Source: Zelopaecilomyces penicillatus
Lineage: Eukaryota > Ascomycota > Sordariomycetes > Hypocreales > Pseudodiploosporaceae
DNA: 64,000 nt
Assembly (NCBI GenBank): GCA_005765155.1
Contig: VCCP01000005.1
Location: 1,364,001 to 1,428,000 of the forward strand
Direction: 5' to 3'
This document shows, piece after piece, positions 13,201-23,862 of this stretch (position 1 is the first letter of the stretch; the number at the start of each line of letters is the position of its first letter). The notes under the pieces were generated by a model. The model was not told the DNA's origin. It ran no database searches and saw only the letters and a program-made list of their open reading frames with translations. The position numbers and the translations under genes are program-made.

Positions 13201-13908
13201 ACAAGGGAGGAGATAGTTCATCAAAGGTGCGCCAGATGACCAGCTACTACAAGCCTCTATGATGGCCTGATCTAGTACGGCTGTAGACAGCTTCAAGGGC
13301 TCGCCGGATTCAATCAGGTCTTGATTCAAGCTGGGCAAGAAGGCAAGACGATGTGATCCCTGACTGCTCGTCATTCGATGCGGATCAACAGAAACGCGGA
13401 ATATATGGGTGAGCACCCTATCGGCATAGTCCTCGTCTGACTCGGGTTGGACAGGTGTCGGCTTGCGGGGGGGTGTCGCTGAAAGGACGCCGTCAATGTC
13501 AGAGGCTGACCTTTTGCGGACAACACGAGAAGTACCTGAAGAGCTCACGGCATCGGTAGCTTTGCTGCTCCGAACACCTAGCTTTGCGAAGGGGTTTAAC
13601 CCCGATTGCGACGACGGCACGGTCGGTGTTATGTTGATCTTGGCCGGTTTAGATTCGATATCGGGGGTCTGAGGCTTGGACGCTGGTGTGGACGACGGTT
13701 GAGAACCTTCGCTCTCTGTGACGTTGCTCTCGGCTGGTCTGGGAGTCGTGCCGCCCAGCTTCGCCAGGCGCCGTGCTCGGATCTATCTCGAGGCATTAGC
13801 AGGGACGAATATCACAGCAGCAGCCCCAGTTGTTAAACCCAGACTTGCCTGTTCCATCTTCTCTTTATCGGGACCGTCTGGCCCCGCCGGCTGATCGTTG
13901 GGATCCAT
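10223..13908 (-). CDS. UFD2: Ubiquitin conjugation factor E4 (UFD2)
   Basis: U-box E4 enzyme that elongates ubiquitin chains on substrates already marked by E3s and works with Cdc48/p97. Seven exons on the minus strand: 13908-13849, 13782-13070, 13004-12791, 12718-11769, 11711-11619, 11566-11201 and 11117-10223, giving about 1,096 residues, usual for the family. Frame is kept across every junction. The N-terminus after intron 1 begins with the family motif IRARRLAKLGG. A long helical Ufd2 core follows, and the U-box lies at about residues 1010-1080 (EFEDPIMGDLMRDPVLLPSK, then a DPFTRQPM segment). The acidic tail ends DTEEG. Intron 1 has a GC donor instead of GT; introns 2-6 are GT-AG. The ATG at 13908 is followed directly by an acidic leader and the intron. 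Identification is firm; the exact borders of intron 4 rest on frame and length. Confidence 0.95.
13783..13848 (-). other. UFD2: GC-AG intron 1 of UFD2
   Basis: The donor reads CAG|GCAAGT, the standard context for the rare GC donor class. A GCTAAT branch-like site and a GATAG acceptor follow, 66 bases in all. The only nearby GT (three bases further in) would put the downstream exon out of frame. Retention would end translation at the TAG of the acceptor, after 44 codons. Confidence 0.85.
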
Positions 13909-15185
13909 AGCAGCAGTCCGTATCCAAGCACCGGTCACAAACGATAAGTAAAAGGAAAAGAAAAAGAAAACGACCCAGAACGGTTGGACTAGTTCTTGAA
14001 GGCAGCCGTGAGGTTGAACTTAGAAGGCAGTGGAATGGCGAGGCTGAGTTTAGGTAATGGAACACACACCCCACGAGAGCAGCGGGGAGGAATTCAAGGG
14101 TGCATGTGGCTGCCAATGACGAGCAACCCCCCCCCTGTAACTCGCGCTATTGCTACCACGTTACGGACGGACCAACAGCGAATCGCCACTTCAGGCAACT
14201 GTTGAGAGTCACTGGGTGTGCCCTGAGGCAGCTCCCGAATGTGCTGTAATATAGGCTGTCAATCGCTGTGCCTAGGCTACCGCTCAGTGCTAACCAACAG
14301 CGGTCAGGTGCTTTTCCTGCTGTCTGTGCGCCTGAGCATCCGTGCGAGGCTGGCAGCTTGCTTGGTAATGACGGGACGGGAGGCTTGGTTCTGGAAATGG
14401 AAGCCTTGAGTGCCTGGCATGAACTGTTGTCGTTTGGGTAAAGAGTAATTCCCTAATTATATTGAACATAGGTAGGATGAGTAAATGGAGTCTATGTTTC
14501 TAGAAGATGGTGAAGCAGAAGGGGAACTGCAGTCTTTTTCTTACACCTTATTTCCCTAAACTCCGCACACTGACTCCGTTCACCATACATAAAGCCAAGA
14601 CAAAGTCCGCTTCACGGAGCTTCTACTGCTTCAACAGGTCCCCGGCAAGACCAATTTCGAAAATCAGGGTCTTTTTGGACTACCACGGCTGAATCCCTAA
14701 ACCCGGATCTTCGTCAACACATGAGCCACCAGTTTCTAGACAACCGTATTAAGCCGCCAGTTGGGGGTGTTACACAGCTAACGATGAGATCATGGCCGTG
14801 TTCCAACATTCATTACAGCTTACCCAATATTAGTATCATAACTCTTATTAGCAACAGCGCTTGCTGCGGAGTTCATTTCACGTACACTTCCTTAAGCTTG
14901 CCCACTCACCAACGGATGACAACACCTGAACTGGCTTTCAATTGGTATCAGACTCACTCATCACTGCTGAATACTTCCATCCCCATCGTCTCGTCAAGTC
15001 ATCTAAATATATCAATTTAACATAAACGCTTTTCCGCATGACAAACGGGTATCCTAAAAGCCACCCCCCCTTGAACCCAACGCCCTCCAACCTTGCAGAA
15101 GTCTTTCCAACGTTCTTTTTTTTTTTCCTTTTTAAAAAAATGCTTCGTTTCATTTTACATAGGCACTAACCTTTGATTACTGTCT
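13909..15185. other. Intergenic, UFD2 promoter side
   Basis: About 1.3 kb between the UFD2 start and the 3' end of the RING gene, both on the minus strand, so it should hold the UFD2 promoter and the RING gene 3' UTR. A purine-rich AAAGGAAAAGAAAAAG stretch lies directly upstream of the UFD2 ATG (13949-13966), and a T-rich tract at 15116-15135 sits near the RING gene 3' end. No further coding sequence is recognised. Confidence 0.6.
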
Positions 15186-16814
15186 TCACAACCTGGGCAA
15201 ATCCATATCGGTACTAGACGAGCGCCGTCTTTCCGGTAATACAGAAAGGACATCCCCAGCACTGTCGCGCCGAAGCGCAGGAGAGGCGCCAGTGTTGTTG
15301 GCCGCTCTGATCCGCCCTTCTTCGCGGCTCCTATTGAGAAGCCAGTTTACATGCATGCGAATCATGTTGATGTTGTTCCGCAGCTCTGTAACTTCTTCTC
15401 GGATAGGCATTACCTGGTTAAGAGTCCACATGCTCTGTCGTGCCTCAAGATGTGTCAGATTCTGGTGCACCTCCTCAAATCCTGCGTCCAAGTCTTGAAT
15501 TGTCCGGTTATCTCCAAGCCCACCCTCACCGCTGCTGCTGCTGCCGCCGCGACGATTAATGGCCGTCATGAGTTCGTCAAGACGCCGAGTGGCTTCATCT
15601 TGCCGAGTGTGTACGTCTCGAAGCTGGCTTCCCATGTCATTATAAGACTGAATAAGTTCCCGTTGACTCCGAATTACAGCCCCAGATGCTGTGTCGGGAT
15701 GGAATGCACATGCGAGGGAATGCAGATCCATCTGTCCTCGCAGCACCCTCACAGGGCAGCCAACGTTGCTGTAAGGGCAGTGAATTTCGACTCCGTCGCA
15801 ATCCAGTCCGATATGAGCCTCCATTTGATCGCGACAGACCAACTGCCAGCAGGCTTCACATCGGGTTTTGCTCCTTGAGCATGTAATAAGATGAATCTCA
15901 CGGTCGGCTTCCTCTATAGTCGCTTCACAGTAAACGCAGCTGGCCTCTTGATGGTGACATTTGTCGTCTGTAGGCTTGTATCGTATCTTCTTGTTGCACT
16001 CCGTATCAGGACATGAAAACTGCTTGAACCTACAATCCGCAGCTGCATGTCTCTCAATCCCTTCGCGCCTCATCTCCATATCGCAACCCCTGCCCTGGTA
16101 TGGACATTTGACCAGCAAACTGTTCAGTTGTGTTCGGATAAGTCTGGCAGAACTGAAGCAGTCCGTCCAAATCAGCTTTTCCCTGTCGATGGGGCAGGCA
16201 GCTCTCAAAGGGCTCGTCGCAATGCTACGGCGTAAACACCGATAACAGAAAGTATGGTCACACGGCGTCGTAACAGGGTCGATCAAGGGATCGTGGCAGA
16301 TGGGGCAGAGCAGTATAGGGTCGGGATCGTTGACATAGATGAGCGAATACATGTCGAATATAGCATTGCCACCATATCGCTTGGGAATATCCAAGGACGA
16401 AGGGTGAGGGGCCAGCAACGGCCCGGAGCGGCGATTGGGGTCGACGCTCACCGCACGGCTGCCGATGGATATGGATTGATGTTGGCCCGCCCCCACGAGA
16501 GAAGCATGAATCGTCCGGTTATAGTTTTCGGCGCTCATGTAGATGGCTGGCGGAGATGGCGGACGGACGAGGCTCGTCACCAGGTCGGGCGTGGCTCGAG
16601 GGCGTCGTTGGTTTCGGCGGGCAAAGCGACGTGCGGCTGCTGGGCTCAACTGGATGCCTTCATCGCTAGACTCGGGGGCACCCTGGCGGGAGGCGGCCAC
16701 CACGGCTGTGAGGTGTGCTCTCGAAGCGCCGGGGTCGCTGGGAGTGCTGGCAGTACTGGGAGGAGTCTGGATCTCGGCAATGTCGTCTCCGCGAAGTTGC
16801 GGTGATGTCTCCAT
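15186..16814 (-). CDS. TRAF-type RING finger protein
   Basis: Single-exon gene of 542 residues, predicted to be a RING-type E3 ubiquitin ligase. After a disordered N-terminus, residues 170-210 form a RING of the C3HC3D kind (C170, C173, C185, H187, C190, C193, C207, D210; CPICHDPL...CPIDREKL). The last zinc ligand is Asp, as in Nrdp1- and TRAF-type RINGs. Residues about 237-372 carry a series of Cys/His zinc fingers of TRAF type (CPYQGRGCDMEM, CPYSNVGCPVRV). Predicted coiled-coil segments fill about 385-500, and there is no MATH/TRAF-C domain. The ATG at 16814 is the first in frame. No substrate can be inferred. UFD2 is a ubiquitin-related neighbour on the same strand, but with separate promoters. 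Confidence 0.9.
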   Translation of the reverse strand: METSPQLRGDDIAEIQTPPSTASTPSDPGASRAHLTAVVAASRQGAPESSDEGIQLSPAAARRFARRNQRRPRATPDLVTSLVRPPSPPAIYMSAENYNRTIHASLVGAGQHQSISIGSRAVSVDPNRRSGPLLAPHPSSLDIPKRYGGNAIFDMYSLIYVNDPDPILLCPICHDPLIDPVTTPCDHTFCYRCLRRSIATSPLRAACPIDREKLIWTDCFSSARLIRTQLNSLLVKCPYQGRGCDMEMRREGIERHAAADCRFKQFSCPDTECNKKIRYKPTDDKCHHQEASCVYCEATIEEADREIHLITCSRSKTRCEACWQLVCRDQMEAHIGLDCDGVEIHCPYSNVGCPVRVLRGQMDLHSLACAFHPDTASGAVIRSQRELIQSYNDMGSQLRDVHTRQDEATRRLDELMTAINRRGGSSSSGEGGLGDNRTIQDLDAGFEEVHQNLTHLEARQSMWTLNQVMPIREEVTELRNNINMIRMHVNWLLNRSREEGRIRAANNTGASPALRRDSAGDVLSVLPERRRSSSTDMDLPRL

Positions 16815-17612
16815 GATGCCTCGTCACTCGTCAGGGATGACGTAACGGCGGTTGAAATGTGATTTGTTGCAAGGCCGTCAAAAGGGAGCCTTGTTGAGAG
16901 CTGAGACATACGATGGAGGGAGGGTTTTTTTATGGTGTTCTCAGTGAACAGAGTTGTTATCGCTGCATGGCCTATTTCAATATCATTGGGTTTGCCAAGG
17001 TTGCTAGAAAATAAAGTTAGTAACAGAGGTTCATACATGACACAACCGCTGATCACAAGTACCGAGGGCCGACCCTTGGAATCCTAATTGAAGGACAGCA
17101 GCGAGCGACTCACTCACAGCTGCCATAGCGTCTCATGGCGGGGTTACAGCGCCCAACGTCATTGCAACCCTAACCCTGTGGCACTGGGTGCCTGAGCTAG
17201 GGGACAATACCATACATACCTAGGTAAGTAAATGTACGCAGACTTTACAAGATTTCGGGCCGCATTATCAACGCGTCATAGACGATTAGAGGTACGATTC
17301 AGGATTTACTCTCGCAATACTTCTATACTACTGCATTGTCTGGTTTTTGCCGCTCAAACTCTAGTTTCGGTCAAGTCGTTCACGATGGAGGGAATCACTA
17401 GAAAGGTTCACTTCCATCAAAACATGTGTGTTGACAATATGATATTGAGCTTCATAAAATGATATGGTCAAACACTCATCACTTTTGGCCATTATCGAGG
17501 ACCTAACATAATTAATTAAGTTGCTCAAAATTCGCATGTTCTATCTAGCAGTAATTTGTACCAAGGAGCTCGTACATAGTTTGTATTTATTTGGCCCTCC
17601 CGGTCTCCCCGT
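16815..17612. other. Intergenic, RING gene promoter
   Basis: About 800 bases between two minus-strand genes, holding the RING gene promoter and the xylose reductase 3' UTR. It contains a telobox-like AACCCTAACCCT at 17166-17177 and one TACCTAGGTA palindrome at 17217. A 76-codon open frame at 17232-17462 shows no family signature and is not called. Confidence 0.6.
17166..17177. promoter_or_regulatory. Telobox-like motif AACCCTAACCCT
   Basis: Two copies of the fungal telomere unit (CCCTAA) lie about 350 bases upstream of the RING gene start. In fungi such short interstitial teloboxes are known in promoters, where Myb-type factors can bind. Function here is inferred only; a similar TAACCCTAAACCC lies at 9433-9445. 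Confidence 0.35.
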
Positions 17613-18759
17613 TTAAGCAAATATCCAGAGCTTATCAGATGAGAAATACTAAATCGAAGTGGTCAGTCAAGTGATTCTATATAAGATCACAAGGTCTATG
17701 GAGAGATCAGAGTGTATAAAGAACTTACATTTGTGGGCTCGTTGAATCTCAGGTTCAGGTCCATCTTGGCAATGGTATCCATATCGGCCTGATCTAGGTC
17801 AAACTTGACAGACTCGAGATTCTGGGCCATGATTTCCGTTCGAGATGTCTTGGGGATGACTGCAAGCCCGCGTTGGGTCGTCCATCGTAGGAGAACCTGC
17901 GCAGGTGTCTTATTATACCTAGCAGCCATGGAGGTAATGGTCTCGTGCTCCAGTAGCGGTGCGGCATTCATCGCGCGCTCCATGTCGATCCGGACGAAAC
18001 TGGCAGGACCAAAAGAAGAATAGGCGGTGACGGCGATGCCCTCAGCCTTGGCGAGGTTGACGAGCTTGGTCTGCTGCAGGTAAGGGTGGTGCTCGATCTG
18101 GAGGGTAGCAGGGCGAATCTTGGCGGACTTGAGCAGCTGATAGATTGCCTGGCCCTGGAAGTTGGAGATACCAATGCTTCGTGTGAGGGCCTTCCCAACC
18201 AGTTTCTCCATAGCAGACCAGGTCTGCTGATGGGTCGTCTTGCTGGGTCTGATCTCGGCATCGCCATCGTAGAACCAGCCGGGAGGGTAGCGGACGCTGG
18301 GGTCTACATACTCGAGGGCGACGGGGAAGTGAATAAGGAAGAGGTCAAAGTAATCGACTTGCCAGTCAGCAAGCTGTTTGCGGCATATGGGTTCGACTTT
18401 GTTCTCATCATGGTATGTCTGCCACAGCTTGGAGACAATGAAGAGATCCTCGCGCTTGACTAGGCCATCCTTGATGGCGCGGGCGACACCTTCGCCACAC
18501 TCCTTTTCATTGCCATAGTCTGCAATGTGCATGTTCATTAGCATTTTCCATCTTAGTTTGCAGATTCTTCATCATCTCATAAAAAAAAAGAGCAACAGAG
18601 GTTTGAAAACTCACCACATGCGCCGTCGAGAAGTCGGTAGCCGGCCTTGATGGCATTGTATACGGTATCGGCACAGGTTTCATTATCAACCTTCCAAAGG
18701 CCGAAGCCCACTTGAGGCATTTCATAGCCACTGTTCAGCTTGATTGTCGGAATAGCCAT
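17613..18759 (-). CDS. XYL1: NAD(P)H-dependent D-xylose reductase
   Basis: Aldo-keto reductase that reduces D-xylose to xylitol, the first step of fungal pentose catabolism; cytosolic. Three exons: 18759-18615, 18519-17729 and 17648-17613, giving 323 residues, the usual length. The N-terminus has GYEMPQVGFGLWKV. The catalytic tetrad is present as D45, Y50, K79 and H112 (DGACDYGNE, SKLW, LIHFP). The coenzyme loop carries VIPKTSRTE near the C-terminus. The first intron splits the codon of D49. The third exon codes only 11 residues plus stop; with the preceding Asn it yields NYFSSDKLWIFA, the typical fungal xylose reductase end, and strongly supports the splice. Upstream, two GTGGAG words (19034, 19455) fit the Cre1/CreA consensus; I did not find an XlnR core GGCTAAA by eye. 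Confidence 0.93.
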
Positions 18760-20215
18760 GGTAAGTTATTATGGTTGATTTTTATTGTACTTCTGATTTT
18801 TCTCGGAATTTTTCCCTTAAACGGCCAGGATTTTGGGTTGTAAGATGGTGTCGCGAAGATGAGGCGGCTCAGAGGGCAAATGCAGAATAATCCAAATGCA
18901 ACCAAACAATAAATGTTTTTTTTTTTTTTTATAATGTACGTAGGGTCCTAGGAGAGACGGTAACAGGGCACATGACGTATCCTGACGTCTTACTTATATT
19001 GTATTGGTCCTGTCGCAAAACACGGGAGCGAGCGTGGAGTTGTTTAGATGGGTCCCATAAACAAGGTGGCCAACCTCCTCTTCGTCTCCAGTTATCCCGA
19101 TACTCTATCGTCCCGATGATTGGCCTCTATCTGCGACCACGGCAGGCAGGCAAGCCTCCCCATTGCCCAGTTACTAATCCAACCGATAAGTCCTTCACAG
19201 TATGGAGTAGAACGCCCACGTTGGTGCCCCCGTATCTGTCTGTACGCGAGGGGGTTGGCCAGACTGTGTGTACGAACCAAGAAATAGATCCTTCATCGCT
19301 TCCATGTTGGTTCGTGGGCTTGGATCGGCTCCGGCCGTGCGAGATGCGCTATCGGGCAGGGGGGCTTCGCATTGTGCCGGTTTTTATGGCACGGAACGTC
19401 GGACGAGCTTGTGGATTCCAGAATAACTGTGGTGATTGAATGCGACGGGGCCGAGTGGAGTAAACGCTGGATAACCATGATGTCTGTCGTTTTGTTGAAG
19501 TAGATGGTCCATCGGATGGATGTTTATGGAGACTTTAGGTTAGGTATAGCAATGGGTTACCCATTCCGAGTATACAAAGGAATAATGGAGCGAATGCAAA
19601 CAAGTATTTAAGAACCCATTGGTTGTTTATCAAGGTAACAGCCAAACGAGCAGCATGGTGGGGCTACAGACGCCCCTTGAATTGTCTCCAGACGGCTCAT
19701 CAGTTCATTCTAGAAGCTCTACTATATTTCATCAACATCTTCAGCAATCCCAAATGCGTGCATATCCAATAGTGCCAGGTAAAGTAAAGCGGTGTATACA
19801 AAGAGAGTCTCTTCTTCAATATCCCTTTGTCACGTTGCTCTATTTTAATTATTCAGAGCCCTTTGGGTTTCTTTGCTGAATGCAACAATCCAAAGCGTAC
19901 ATCTGGCAAAGGGACTGTTCAACGAGACATGGCAATTTTTCCTAAACATTTGCATGCTGCGACAGATACTCCAAAGGAAAGAAACATGCTTGACTCTGAA
20001 CACTGCCAGTATAGTGACGGACAATGACCTTGTTCAGCCAACACCTTGTAATAAGCTTCATCTCCCTATGTCTAAACTGCCTAAATACAAGATCATATCC
20101 ATAATCATGTCTCAAGTAGCTTCAATAACCATGTTTTCCTCTCAAAGCCCAGATATATGCATTTCCAACGACGCCCGCGCAACGCTTGCATTCCGATTAA
20201 AGCATCTTATTCGCA
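18760..20215. other. Intergenic between divergent genes
   Basis: About 1.45 kb shared upstream region of the xylose reductase (minus) and the kinase (plus). It holds a poly-T run at 18917-18930 and two GTGGAG Cre1-like words. A 155-codon open frame at 18972-19439 has no recognisable motif and is not called. A few ATGs lie upstream of the kinase start in other frames (for example 20107). Confidence 0.6.
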
Positions 20216-23200
20216 ATGGCTACATTCAAGCACATCAAAATCCGGCAGAAAGCCCAACCGCTGACAATCATCACCGACCTTCGGAACATGCGAACTCTAC
20301 AGGCAGCCTTACTTCGCGGAGACCCCGAGGTCACTCTTGTATGCCGTCCACTCACCAAAAAGCAAGAGGCTCGGCTCCGCGTGCCCTTCCCCCTCGATTA
20401 CGACCACACCCTTCCCTTCACCGTCAGCTTCTCAGAATACTTTAAACCGTTTAGAAAGGTCAAATACCAAAAGACAAACACCATCAAGGCCCTCCGTCTT
20501 GACGAGTCCACGTGGGATGGCTTTGGCCTAGAGTGGGTCAAGATTATCGGCCAGGGCGGCTATGGCATCGCAACGCTCTGGGAGGCTGTGTTTGAGAATG
20601 GCATCCGCAAGAAAATCGTCATTAAGCTACCCCTCAAAGCTAGTTCCAACATGGCGGACGAGTTGTCCTGGCATTTGAGATACAAGGGCGCCTCGCATAT
20701 TGTACAGCCTATAGACATGAAGGAATGTGTTCGAGATGTGCGCAATCAACTCAATGGTCTAGGTATTCCCCCAGTGAAGGTTATTGGGAACGAACTAAAA
20801 CCTGATACGTTTGGTGGACTTATTCTGGAATACGCAGAGCATGGGAGCCTGCTTGAGATGATGACAAAAGCCGCTTACTATGATATCTACTTTTCGAACA
20901 AAGTTTTGTGGGAGATATGGGAGTGTTGTAAGTGTCAGTCCCATTGACCCCCTTGGATTCAAGCGCTTACATACACTTTGATTAGTGGTGAAGGGAGTAG
21001 CCTCCGTTGCCTATCAACCGGCCATGGTTGCACGCGGACAACCAACTCTGCTCGATGAGCTTCTGAGCACTGATAACATCGAACCGCTAAGACATCTAGA
21101 AACAAGTCATGATGTTCACTTCGATCTTGAGGAATGCAACAGTAGGAGCTTTATCCTTCTCACCCATGGCTATTGACGCTTGACTAACACTTGGACTATT
21201 TTAAAGTCTTGATTGCAGAGGACCCAAAACACAGCTACAAACCCATTTTCAAAGTTAGTACCTCACACCCCTTCTACTTTGTACCATTCTCGAATACTAG
21301 GACTTCATATTGACGCAGCTTCTTCTTAGCTTCATGATTTTGGCAGCGCTTTCAGTCACAGGATGCGAGACTGCTGGGGGACCTGGAAGGAATGGGACTA
21401 CTGGAACTCAAGGCACCATCCAAAAAAGGACAGGTTTCTTCCGGTACGCCACATTCGTTCTCCAATGACAATACACAAGACATGCTGTATTGGCAGTCTC
21501 ATTCGATATGTTCGTTGTCTTCCAGTTCGCTGACTATCATGTGCTTTATAGGAGAAAGTAACTGAAGAGTGGGATGGTGTTGATCTAATGAATCTTCCGC
21601 CTGTCACCAGGTTCCAAGGGGAAGATCTCTCAAGAGGCAATTCCGTGGCTGGACGATACGGGTGCTGGACAAACATATTTCTCATTGCGAGGGTGGTGAG
21701 TGCCTTTTTTATCCCTTTTCATATGTGATACCCCTACAGTCGATGACATTTTGAAAGGCTAACATGAAGAAAACATCTTTGCGGACAAAAAGATGCAGTC
21801 CATCATCACACACCTATCCTGCACCCATCCATACAATTGCAAGCCTTGCGTAAGCCTCAACGGTAAGAAAATAGCAAACTCATACGGCTGGCGTCTACAC
21901 GACCCCATATATGCTGAACGAAGCGAAATGGAGATACGCAATGAAATCATCCAGTGCATGAACGAAAAGCCCGCCGATCGCCCGGATCTCATCTCACTTC
22001 TGATGGCGATTGCTCGGCGCAAGAAAAAGGGGTTCGACGAGACGGACGAGCAAATCCGCGACTTCTGGGAAGGTTTCTGGGGTCCATCAGAACAACAGCA
22101 GCAACAGCAACAGCAACAACATCAGTCTGGATCGCAAATAAATGGCATCGCCGGTGGTAGGAAGCCGCCCGACCGTGCTTGCAAGAGACAGCGAGCCGTC
22201 CAGGGGGTTACAGTGGAGGAAGAAACACCGCGCTCAAGGGAAGCAGTGGCTCCACCTAGGAAGAAGATCAAGATAAGCCCTCCCGAATCTCCGCAGCGTT
22301 TGGCAGCAGGCGATCCCGTAGCTTTACGTTTGGAGGCACTCAAACGGAAGCGGATGGGCGACAAAGAGCAGTATCCAACTAATGATACTGGTCCGTTGCA
22401 GTGCCGTGCGGCCAACTCGCCCTCATTCGTCCATACTCGCCAGAACGGCAGCCATGGACCCAAGGCATATTCGATGGATATTAATGGTGACAGCAAAGAC
22501 AAGAGCGGAGGTGAGTCCAGCGGCTTGCCAAAGGAACCTCCAGAGCCCGTAATCTTACGGTTCCCGGTCGTATATGACAGCACCTCTTCAATTGTCGATG
22601 AAAGTATGCACGAAGCCCCGCCGCCGTCGCCCCCCAATCTTTTCAACTCCCAAACGGTACGCAGGGATTTCAATGCTTCCGCCTCTTGTTTTGAACCAAT
22701 ACTATCCATGTTTTGGCGGCGACAACACCCACAACCGCAACCGCAACTGCAACCGCAACCTCCCGTAGAACCACCTCACTGGCGAGTACCCGGATTTGGA
22801 AACGTAACATCCTTTTTCAACAATTTTCTCGATGGAAGGACCCCAGCGGAACCTTATCCTAAAACTGCTAGCATGATGTCTGGTATCATCATGACGGACC
22901 ACGAGCAGCAGCGAGCCCAACAGGAAACCCAATCCAGTGAGTTCTTTAGAATACTAAATTCCAATCTGCCTTGGCCTTCTCTCCGACTCAAAAGAAAAAT
23001 GTCGGGTGTTATCCAGACAGGGGATGTGCAGAATCACCAAGCCATCGAGAACCTCATCTTGAGGAATACAAGGCTAGAATCCACTGTACTGCAGGATTCG
23101 ACGTTGATGTCCTGGAAGAGCCCTTGGCATGGTGGCGGTGGTGGTAAAGATACTATGGCACGGCCAGGTATATCAACTTGGGCAAACTCAGGACCTGGCC

Positions 23201-23319
23201 TCTTTGATAAGACCTGTTATCGTACTTTGATGTCACAGGATGACGCGTCGGATCCAAGATCAAAATGGTTAGGAAGAGACAACTCGTTCTTGGCGCCGGG
23301 GCCGATGGACTTGGATTGA
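20216..23319 (+). CDS. Fungal protein kinase with poly-Q tail
   Basis: Six exons (20216-20927, 20986-21141, 21207-21253, 21330-21443, 21552-21695, 21793-23319) code about 899 residues. The kinase domain is complete: glycine loop GQGGYG at 112-117, Lys137 in the IVIKLPL strand, likely helix-C Glu149, catalytic loop HFDLEECN with D284 and N289, and DFG at 308-310. An RPDLISLL segment at about 454-461 matches the end of the fold. The catalytic loop has Glu where Ser/Thr kinases carry Lys. The activation region is unusual and rich in Trp. Residues 492-500 are nine Gln, followed by a long disordered tail with Pro/Gln repeats and basic clusters. Acceptors for exons 4 and 6 were chosen to keep DFG and frame. 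Substrate unknown; it resembles the large fungus-specific kinase families. Confidence 0.82.
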
Positions 23320-23862
23320 TCGATTAAGGATTAAAAGGATTCCGCCATGTTCCATTCTGGTGCTAGTAAAAAAAGTTAAGGGGGGCTTCAAAATATTACA
23401 TTGTATAAACTTGTAAGATGAAAAGTATGACTGATCGACAGTATGTGTCTTCAACGAAAGGAATTGTAAGTACAGATACTCACTCACAGCCAAAGAAACG
23501 CATGAGAGCCCAGATTTTCGATAGGTAATTCCTTTGGTTGCGTGTATTGGTATTATTGGTATCATCGTTGTGTGCTTTTCAGTGGCCTTTCTCTCCTTCC
23601 TCTGCAACCCCCTCTCACATAATAAATGCAGCCATGCTCCCAAAAAAAACTCCTAACTAATTGACAAAAAAAAAAGGAAAAACTCGCTTTAAAATAACAA
23701 TGCTGAGCTAGAGAGGCTAGCCACCTAAAGATATCGCTTTTATGCAGAATGCCGAAAAGAAAAGATATAATCCACCCGTGTTCTCAACCAACAACAATCG
23801 TCGAGCTCTCTCCCTTGCTTATCAAGTAGCAAGTGTTCACTACGGCTCCTGTCTTTGTTTCA
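23320..23862. other. Convergent 3' region
   Basis: About 540 bases between the 3' ends of the kinase (plus) and the membrane protein gene (minus). A/T-rich with several A runs (for example 23640-23680), as expected for two 3' UTRs. No gene seen. Confidence 0.65.
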
